DNA from: Armatimonadota bacterium
GTDB lineage: Bacteria; Armatimonadota; Fimbriimonadia; Fimbriimonadales; ATM1
Direction: 5' to 3'
Length of the DNA stretch: 11,347 nt
Assembly (NCBI GenBank): GCA_013816225.1
Contig: JACDEQ010000049.1
Span: 1 to 11,347, forward strand
Below are positions 5,651 through 11,347 of the stretch, piece after piece. The notes beneath the pieces were generated by a model. The model was not told the DNA's origin. It saw only the letters and a program-made list of their open reading frames with translations, and made no database searches. A program made the translations under genes and the position numbers. Position 1 is the stretch's first letter. The number at the start of each line of letters is the position of its first letter.

Positions 5651-5743
5651 ATGAATTCGGAAACTCTCGATCGCATCCTACTGTCTTTAAAGGGGCAGCC
5701 GAAGCGGCAAGGCCGCCCATTGCGCAATAATTACTTAGAATGA
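5651..5743 (+). pseudogene. Short open remnant ending in an ATGA overlap with the PBP gene
   Basis: A 30-codon frame begins at an ATG (5651): MNSETLDRILLSLKGQP, then a basic tail. It is in the same frame as the last sigma-factor piece, and its TGA (5741-5743) overlaps the ATG of the next gene at 5740. There is no good ribosome binding site. It could be the fused 3' end of a gene (for example an anti-sigma gene) whose middle was lost together with sigma region 4, or it may be non-coding. The ATGA overlap is the main reason to list it. Confidence 0.35.
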
Positions 5744-8103
5744 CAGGGCCCACTCCACCCGTAAAGGGACGGAAACTTCCTCCCAGGAATCCATGGATAA
5801 GGCGCTTCAAGCGCGCCCTCTGGGCGAGTTTCGCGCTCTTGCTCGGCATGTTCATCGCGTTCGGCGCCTACGTTTGGGTCATTTTCAACTCGCTCGACGC
5901 GAAAGTTGCGTTGCTGCCCAAAAAGCAGGCAGATCTCCGCCGCCGCCCCACCGAAATTCTCTCCGCCGACGGCGTCGTCCTATGCCGGCTGGCTACGGAA
6001 ATGCGCGAGCCCGTGAGCTACCCCGACATCCCCAAACGGATAATCGATGCCACGATCGCGGCTGAAGACATTCGTTTCAATGAGCACAGCGGCGTCGATC
6101 TTACGGCCATTGTCCGAGCCATTTGGATCAACTTGAGGTCAGGTTCGGCGAGACAAGGGGGCAGCACAATTACCCAGCAGGTAGCCAAGAGGCTCCTGAC
6201 CACCGGTGACCGAACGTTCCGCCGAAAGATCGAAGACGCGTGCCTGGCGCTCCAGATAGAACGCAAATACTCCAAAGAGCAAATCATGGAGATCTATCTC
6301 AACCAGGTCTACTATGGCTCCCAAGCATATGGCGTCAAGGCCGCAGCCGAGGTGTACTTTGGGAGACCGCTCGACGAGCTGAGCCTTAGCCAAACCGCCT
6401 TGCTTGCGCGTCTGCCGCGTCGGCCATCCGACGAAAACCCGTTCGTGAACATGGAGGCCGCCAAGGCAAACCGCGACGTCGTGCTGCAGATAATGCTAGA
6501 AGAAAACATGATCGAGCCGGACGACTTCGATCGGGCGATGAAGGAGAGGGTTCGGCTAGTCTCTGCGAAACCGATCAGAGGCATCGGCATCAAACATTCG
6601 CCCTACTTCGTTACTTGGATCCTTGAAGCCCTTCGCGACCGTTTCCCGAACGAGGATTATGCGCGTGGCGGCTACAAGGTTTACACGACGCTCAATTACA
6701 AAGCTCAAGTCGAAGTGGAAGACGCCGTAGCGGCCACGATTCGCCGCAATCGGCACAGACGGGTGACGGAGGGGGCGATGGTCGTCATAGATACCAACGG
6801 CGAGGTCGTCGCCATGGTGGGCGGCCTCGATTTCGGCCGCTCTCAATACAACATCATCACTCAGGGGCACCGGCAACCCGGAAGCTCCTTCAAGCCGTTC
6901 GTGTACGCCACGGCCCTGGAACTGGGCACGATCCAACCGAACTCGTCCGTTTCCAACGCGCCGATCGCATACCGCGACCCAAGCAGCGGGCACGTCTGGC
7001 GTCCTAAGGGCGGCGGCAGAGGCGGATCCATGAGCCTGCGATCGGCTTTCATCAATTCGGTGAACATTCCGGCTATTCACGTCAACATCGACGTCGGTCC
7101 AGAGAACGTCGCCCGGTTCGCGAAGGATGTGTTCGGTTTTCGCTCCGAACTCTTCCCAGGCCCGGCTCTCGCCCTCGGCTCGAGCGCCGTCAGCCCGCTG
7201 GAAATGGCCCAAGCGTATAGCGTATTCGCCACAGGTGGAAACCGGGCCACGCCCTACGGTATCCGCCGCGTGGTGGGCCCAGAGGGCACGATCGTTGCAG
7301 ACTTCAGGCCGTTGATCGCGCCCAATGTTCTCAGCGGCGGCACGGTGGAAACCCTTCGAGATCTGATGCGCGGAGTAGTGACTAGCGGTACGGGAAGAGC
7401 CGCCGGATCCGTGCGCAATGCATCTGGAAAAACCGGGACGACCAACAGTTATCAGGACGCATGGTTTTGCGGATTTACCGATAACTTGATCGGCATCGCC
7501 TGGGTGGCAAACGCAACCTACGACCCCGACAGCACGCCCGCCTGGAAATACGGCCGAATGGACGGCGTCATGGGAGGCAAGGTCTCGGCGGTGATGTGGG
7601 CAAACGCGATCGGGCCAGTTCAGCGAATGTTCGACGGGCGGCCAAAGCCTGCCATGAATACTGGGGATGCGCAAATGCTTACGCAGGACGTGGGCGACAC
7701 GATTCGCATTCGGGTTTGCAGCGAATCCGGTCTTCGGGCGCGACGGAGCTGCCCGTCGGTTCGCCGCGCGATGGGACGCGACCAAGTTGCGGAACTCGGA
7801 CGGTGCGACCTGCGACATCCGCGCCAACGCCAGGTTCGCGAATCTGATCCCGATCCGGAGCAAGATCCGGATCCCGGCCCTCCTGAAGACACAGACCCCT
7901 CCGATGCGCCGGCGCCCCCGATTGCCTGGGGCGACCCGCCAGCCAAGCCGCCAACCGTGAGGCGTCCGACCGTTGACAATGTCAGTGTCGAAATTTGTGT
8001 CGAAACAGGCTTGCGCGCAACGACGTACTGCCGCCTCAAGCGACTCCAGAAGTTCCGCCGAGGCTCGGAGCCGCTGGATACCTGCCACGTTCATAGACCG
8101 TAG
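5740..8103 (+). CDS. Class A penicillin-binding protein (PBP1a-like glycosyltransferase/transpeptidase)
   Basis: Bifunctional peptidoglycan synthase, 787 residues, anchored by one membrane span at about 26-50 after a basic cytoplasmic tail. The GT51 glycosyltransferase domain (about 70-240) shows AAEDIRFNEHSGVD with catalytic Glu109, QGGSTITQQVAKRLL at 139-153, RKIEDACLALQIERKYSKEQI with Glu165, and YLNQVYYGSQAYGVKAAAEVYFG. The transpeptidase domain (about 345-640) has all three active-site motifs: SSFK with nucleophile Ser382, SVN at 440-442 and KTG at 564-566. The tail carries two copies of a Cys-x-x-(S/T)GLRA...Cys...Cys-x-x-x-His-like element (Cys660/671/689 and Cys753/764/782) separated by an acidic Pro-rich linker (about 700-745). 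The start at 5740 has no clear Shine-Dalgarno but keeps the full anchor. The PBP2-type gene begins 1 nt after the TAG. Confidence 0.95.
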   Translation: MTGPTPPVKGRKLPPRNPWIRRFKRALWASFALLLGMFIAFGAYVWVIFNSLDAKVALLPKKQADLRRRPTEILSADGVVLCRLATEMREPVSYPDIPKRIIDATIAAEDIRFNEHSGVDLTAIVRAIWINLRSGSARQGGSTITQQVAKRLLTTGDRTFRRKIEDACLALQIERKYSKEQIMEIYLNQVYYGSQAYGVKAAAEVYFGRPLDELSLSQTALLARLPRRPSDENPFVNMEAAKANRDVVLQIMLEENMIEPDDFDRAMKERVRLVSAKPIRGIGIKHSPYFVTWILEALRDRFPNEDYARGGYKVYTTLNYKAQVEVEDAVAATIRRNRHRRVTEGAMVVIDTNGEVVAMVGGLDFGRSQYNIITQGHRQPGSSFKPFVYATALELGTIQPNSSVSNAPIAYRDPSSGHVWRPKGGGRGGSMSLRSAFINSVNIPAIHVNIDVGPENVARFAKDVFGFRSELFPGPALALGSSAVSPLEMAQAYSVFATGGNRATPYGIRRVVGPEGTIVADFRPLIAPNVLSGGTVETLRDLMRGVVTSGTGRAAGSVRNASGKTGTTNSYQDAWFCGFTDNLIGIAWVANATYDPDSTPAWKYGRMDGVMGGKVSAVMWANAIGPVQRMFDGRPKPAMNTGDAQMLTQDVGDTIRIRVCSESGLRARRSCPSVRRAMGRDQVAELGRCDLRHPRQRQVRESDPDPEQDPDPGPPEDTDPSDAPAPPIAWGDPPAKPPTVRRPTVDNVSVEICVETGLRATTYCRLKRLQKFRRGSEPLDTCHVHRP

Positions 8104-8104
8104 C

Positions 8105-9883
8105 ATGTCGGCAATCGAACAGCAGCGCGGGCCTCGACTGAACTCGCAAGCATACATACTGCCGATTACGGTGGGTATTGCGCTTATTGGTATCCTTCTC
8201 CGGCTCTGGTTCCTCCAAATCGTGAAAGGCGAAGAGCTCGGCCAGCAGGGACTGGAAGGTCGAACTGTGAGCATCTCGGTTCCCGCACCCCGTGGAGAAA
8301 TCGTAGACCGTAGAGGGCTTGCTTTGGCGGGCGTGAAGTCGGCGCTCGCCCTAATGGTTACTCCCGGGCCAATCATGGACAAGCCGGAACTCGTCGGCCG
8401 ACTCGCTCAGATCTGCTCGCTCGACAAGGCAGAAATGATGGATGACATCAAGGAAAACTCTTACCGCAGATTCCTACCCTTCGTCGCCAAGTTGGGGATT
8501 ACCGCCGAGCAGGCAGTTGCGGTCGAGGAGCAGAGAGCGTTCCTCCCCGGCGTTTTCGTGAGGCCGGAATCGGTCAGACAGTACCCCTTTGGTCCAGCAT
8601 CGGCTCACGTTATCGGATACGTCGGCGTTCCTAACAAGGAGGACGTCCGAAGGCTTTCCGAAGGCAATCATGGCCTTCCTAGCTTTGTCGGCAAAGTCGG
8701 CGTCGAGCGCGTTTACGACGATGCGCTGATGGGAATTGCCGGCAAGGATTGGGTCGAGGTGGATTCGCGTGGCCGCCAACTAAGAGCGCACAACTCGGAT
8801 CCGCCTATCCCCGGGAGCAAGGTTGTGCTGACCATCGACCTCCAGCTGCAGAAGGTCGCCACGGAGCTCATGGCAGGTAGGAAGGGCGCGGTTGTCGCCC
8901 TCGATCCTCGCAGCGGGGAGATCCTCTGCATGGTCAGCGGGCCCTCGTTCGACCCGAACCTATTCGCTAGGCGAGCACCCCGGAAGCAGGTTCAGGCGAT
9001 CCTCCGAAGCGAACTCCAGCCCATGCATGATCGCGCCAGCCGCAGCGCCTACGCGCCCGGCTCGACTTTCAAAATCGCCACACTCATCGGTGGTATCCAG
9101 ACCGGCACGCTGACGCCGACCACCACCTATCATTGCACGGGCGGCGTACGTCTCGGCAGCCGCTTGTTTCGATGTCTAGGCCATCACGGCACGATCTCAT
9201 ATGAACGGGCTATGGAGAAGTCGTGCAACGTCTTCTTTGCCCAAGTGGGCCGCAGGGCCCAGGGAGAAGGAATGGCGAAGGCTGCGATCGGACTCGGCCT
9301 CGGCCACAAAACTGGGGTTGATCTCCTCGGCGAAAATCCTGGGATTATTCCAAATGAAAAATGGATTAAGGAGCACGAACGAACTTGGTACCCCGGTGAC
9401 GCCATCAACATGGCCGTCGGCCAGGGATACGTCGAGGCTACCGCTCTCCAGATGGCGACATACATCGCGACCGTAGCTAGCCGGGGCAAAAGGTATCGGC
9501 CGCACTTGCTGCGATCCACGATTCCACCGGGGATCGAGGAGAAGCCGATCCGCTCGAAGCCTGAGCTCCTGTGTGAAGTGGAGCTCAGTGATGACTGGTG
9601 GGACCGGATTCATCGAGCGTTGACTCGGGTCGTCCAAAGCGGAACCGCGCGGAGCGCCCAGATAAGCGGGATCACCGTTGCAGGCAAGACGGGAAGCTCC
9701 GAACACCGCCGGGGCAAATCGTCACACGGTTGGTTTGTCGCTTTCGCTCCCGTGGAGCACCCCCAGATCGCGATCGCGGTTGTTCTCGAGGCCGGCGGTC
9801 ATGGTGGATCGGTGGCGGCCCCCGTCGCAAGAGGCGTCATCGAAAAATACCTGCGAAGTAGACCTCAAGAGGCCGCCCGCTGA
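8105..9883 (+). CDS. mrdA: Class B penicillin-binding protein, PBP2 (MrdA)-type transpeptidase
   Basis: Monofunctional D,D-transpeptidase, 592 residues, with a short cytoplasmic tail, one span at about 17-39, and the class B dimerisation element VPAPRGEIVDRRGLALA at 59-75. A GPASAHVIGYVG segment (163-174) and a GKVGVERVYDDALMG segment (196-210) are typical of PBP2. The transpeptidase motifs are complete: STFK with Ser320, SCN at 373-375 and KTG at 528-530. Cys344, Cys357, His360/361 and Cys374 lie together in the insert before the SxN motif, where PBP2 proteins can bind zinc. The frame extends upstream to 7973 inside the PBP1a gene, but the ATG at 8105, 1 nt after that gene's stop, gives the correct short N-terminus. 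PBP2 normally works with RodA in sidewall elongation; no rodA is present. The pairing with a class A enzyme suggests coordinated expression. FtsI is less likely because of the PBP2-type features. Confidence 0.92.
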   Translation: MSAIEQQRGPRLNSQAYILPITVGIALIGILLRLWFLQIVKGEELGQQGLEGRTVSISVPAPRGEIVDRRGLALAGVKSALALMVTPGPIMDKPELVGRLAQICSLDKAEMMDDIKENSYRRFLPFVAKLGITAEQAVAVEEQRAFLPGVFVRPESVRQYPFGPASAHVIGYVGVPNKEDVRRLSEGNHGLPSFVGKVGVERVYDDALMGIAGKDWVEVDSRGRQLRAHNSDPPIPGSKVVLTIDLQLQKVATELMAGRKGAVVALDPRSGEILCMVSGPSFDPNLFARRAPRKQVQAILRSELQPMHDRASRSAYAPGSTFKIATLIGGIQTGTLTPTTTYHCTGGVRLGSRLFRCLGHHGTISYERAMEKSCNVFFAQVGRRAQGEGMAKAAIGLGLGHKTGVDLLGENPGIIPNEKWIKEHERTWYPGDAINMAVGQGYVEATALQMATYIATVASRGKRYRPHLLRSTIPPGIEEKPIRSKPELLCEVELSDDWWDRIHRALTRVVQSGTARSAQISGITVAGKTGSSEHRRGKSSHGWFVAFAPVEHPQIAIAVVLEAGGHGGSVAAPVARGVIEKYLRSRPQEAAR

Positions 9884-11347
9884 ATCGAGTCCAGCCGGAT
9901 TTCGATCTTCTTGCGAATGTCCACAAGCTTCTCTGCACCGTCGACGGATTCGCCGGCCAGCTTGAACGAGCGGGCCTGTTCGACGAATTGCTGTAACTCT
10001 TCCAGCGTCATTCCCCGCTCTAGGGCCACATCCGCGTCGGTTGCTCTGCGCCCAAGCTTTCTGCTCAATGCGTCCCTATCTTCTTCGACCTGTGTCAGCC
10101 CGGTAACCCGAAGGAGTTCCGGCAGCGTCTTGGTTTCGTATTCCCTTAGGATATCGCGCGCGCCGGATAGCAACGCGATCTCATTTTTCTTGTCGCCCCT
10201 GCCTCCGGCTCGGTTCGCAAGAAAAATGTGGGCGTCTACGGCATCCGTGCCGACCAACCACGGCAAAGCCGAAACGGCCTTGGCTTCGGCCTGGCCCGCG
10301 GTGATCAAGTCCTTGGCAGTGGCTTCCGCGTCCGCCATGCGGCCATGCTCCACCAAAAAGTCCAGATACCTGCGCAGTGAGTAAGAGCTCTTGTGCTGCT
10401 GAGCCGCAGTCGCATAAGCCTGTCGCGCATCCTCCAGCTGGCCACTTGCCTCGTACGCTTCGCCGAGGATAAACAAATGCTTCGGGGTTGGCGCCAGATC
10501 CACGGCTTTGTGCGCACCGGCAACTGCTTCCTCGGGCCGGCGCATTGCAACGTCGACGCGGGACAGCTCCGCGTGTGGCTGAGATGCCAGGGGAGTGGCA
10601 GATACGGCCGATCGCAGACGCCTTTCACCCACATCGATCCTCCCTTCTCGAAGTGCGTACAGTCCAACCGACATCTGGTACTGCGAAACCGCGACGACGA
10701 CAAGGTAATAGAGCGCCGCCAGTGATATCAGGCCAGCGCCGAAGGCCCGGCTCAGTAGAGGCGCGCGTTCCGGGGCAACCCCATCGACGGCGAGCAATAA
10801 GCCAATACCCAGAAAAGCGAATAAGGCCGTAGCGAACCCGAAATAGCTGAGGCTCGACTCGACGACCAAGTTGGCGCCGGCAGCGACCACCCCAGCCGCA
10901 ATCCCCATTCGAAGGAGGTTGATTTCGGCGGGCATCCCTTCATGCCTACGCAGCACTGCCACGAACCAAACACCGGCGATGAGGAGCAGCAAGATGGCCG
11001 CTGGAACGCCAGACTCCGCGGCCATCTGCAAGTAGCTGTTGTGGGCGACTACCGAACCCTCGGTCGCCGTGAAGTTCTGGATTTCCTCGCCGAATGTCCC
11101 TGCGCCCGAACCGAATGCTGGATAGGCTTGCGCCATTTTGATGGTGTCCTTCCAGAGCTGTTGCCGGAACCCGAAAGACTGCTGCGCTTCCTGACCAGCC
11201 GCCATTAGCCTGCCACCCGCGGCTGATTTCTCCCCCACTGCAGATGCAAGCGACGATATCCCTACGACCAAAAAAGCCGCAAGCGCGATGACCGACCCGA
11301 GGGCAACAAGATGCCGGCGTCCGAGCAAACGGTGGACGGCCGCAAAG
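9865..11347 (-). CDS. O-antigen ligase/polymerase-like membrane protein with C-terminal TPR repeats, 5'-partial
   Basis: The minus-strand frame is open from the right edge of the window to TGA at 9867-9865. The TTG at 11328 is not a convincing start, because the frame continues upstream (visible Phe-Ala-Ala-Val-His-Arg). Counting from that TTG, membrane spans occur near 6-30, 108-127, 138-157, 160-183 and 195-216. The Wzy_C/WaaL-type signature sits at about 68-107: YPAFGSGAGTFGEEI followed by VAHNSYLQMAAESG, whose His is characteristic of the periplasmic catalytic loop. Residues about 222-345 are TPR-like helical pairs (for example HLFILGEAYEASGQLEDARQAYATAAQ). The last about 140 residues are soluble and charged, with possible coiled coil. 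The likely role is transfer or polymerisation of a surface glycan at the inner membrane. It is convergent with the PBP2 gene, overlapping it by 19 nt. Confidence 0.88.
   Translation of the reverse strand, partial: FAAVHRLLGRRHLVALGSVIALAAFLVVGISSLASAVGEKSAAGGRLMAAGQEAQQSFGFRQQLWKDTIKMAQAYPAFGSGAGTFGEEIQNFTATEGSVVAHNSYLQMAAESGVPAAILLLLIAGVWFVAVLRRHEGMPAEINLLRMGIAAGVVAAGANLVVESSLSYFGFATALFAFLGIGLLLAVDGVAPERAPLLSRAFGAGLISLAALYYLVVVAVSQYQMSVGLYALREGRIDVGERRLRSAVSATPLASQPHAELSRVDVAMRRPEEAVAGAHKAVDLAPTPKHLFILGEAYEASGQLEDARQAYATAAQQHKSSYSLRRYLDFLVEHGRMADAEATAKDLITAGQAEAKAVSALPWLVGTDAVDAHIFLANRAGGRGDKKNEIALLSGARDILREYETKTLPELLRVTGLTQVEEDRDALSRKLGRRATDADVALERGMTLEELQQFVEQARSFKLAGESVDGAEKLVDIRKKIEIRLDSIQRAAS

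Noticed and set aside
7973..8104. Upstream extension of the PBP2 gene into the class A PBP gene
   Set aside because: It would add 44 residues unlike any PBP2 N-terminus and overlap the previous gene by 131 nt; the ATG at 8105 gives the expected cytoplasmic tail and anchor.
6556..8382. A 608-codon open frame on the minus strand opposite the class A PBP gene
   Set aside because: It lies wholly antisense to a gene with complete catalytic motifs. The predicted protein is rich in Arg, Ala and His with no recognisable domain; it is a GC-driven shadow frame.
11326..11328. TTG as the start codon of the O-antigen-ligase-like gene
   Set aside because: The frame is open to the window edge, and the family has additional membrane spans before this point; the gene is cut by the window.

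Overview
This GC-rich window looks like chromosomal DNA of a Gram-negative (diderm) bacterium. The evidence is an outer-membrane-type secreted protein, lipobox lipoproteins, an O-antigen-ligase-like membrane protein and a two-gene penicillin-binding-protein cluster. Fimbriimonadia-like Armatimonadota would fit the overall flavour, but that is only an impression; nothing here fixes the taxonomy. TAA, TAG and TGA all end genes normally.

Layout. Bases 1-3272 (+) are a CUT1-type sugar ABC importer: a substrate-binding lipoprotein cut by the left edge, an unrelated ~90-residue conserved-looking protein that seems to carry a 1-nt frameshift, and the two permeases. The second permease starts at TTG behind a strong AGGAGG. 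No ATPase gene is present. Bases 3273-3671 hold an independently transcribed 65-residue basic protein with its own extended -10 promoter, a 9-bp inverted repeat bracketing that promoter, and an intrinsic terminator. Bases 3670-4484 (-) are a two-gene operon: a small secreted two-cysteine protein and a thioredoxin-fold lipoprotein. The catalytic CxxC of the latter is written TGA-GGA-TAC-TGC, so an in-frame UGA sits exactly at the first active-site cysteine. A stable hairpin follows 26 nt to its loop, so this is a strong candidate for a selenocysteine (UxxC) protein. Bases 4485-4607 are a divergent promoter region with a second 9-bp inverted repeat. Bases 4608-5117 (+) encode a secreted, probably outer-membrane beta-barrel, protein. 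Bases 5118-5739 contain the wreck of an ECF sigma-factor gene (two 1-nt frameshifts, a nonsense codon and no region 4). Bases 5740-9883 (+) encode a class A PBP with a duplicated cysteine tail, then a class B PBP2-type transpeptidase. Bases 9865-11347 (-) carry the C-terminal part of an O-antigen-ligase/Wzy-like protein with TPR repeats, convergent with and overlapping the PBP2 gene by 19 nt.

How the genes work together. The left part is carbohydrate uptake. The right part is cell-wall and envelope polymer synthesis. Between them lies a probable extracytoplasmic thiol-redox pair. The most notable observation is the candidate selenoprotein, which conventional gene calling would split into two meaningless pieces.
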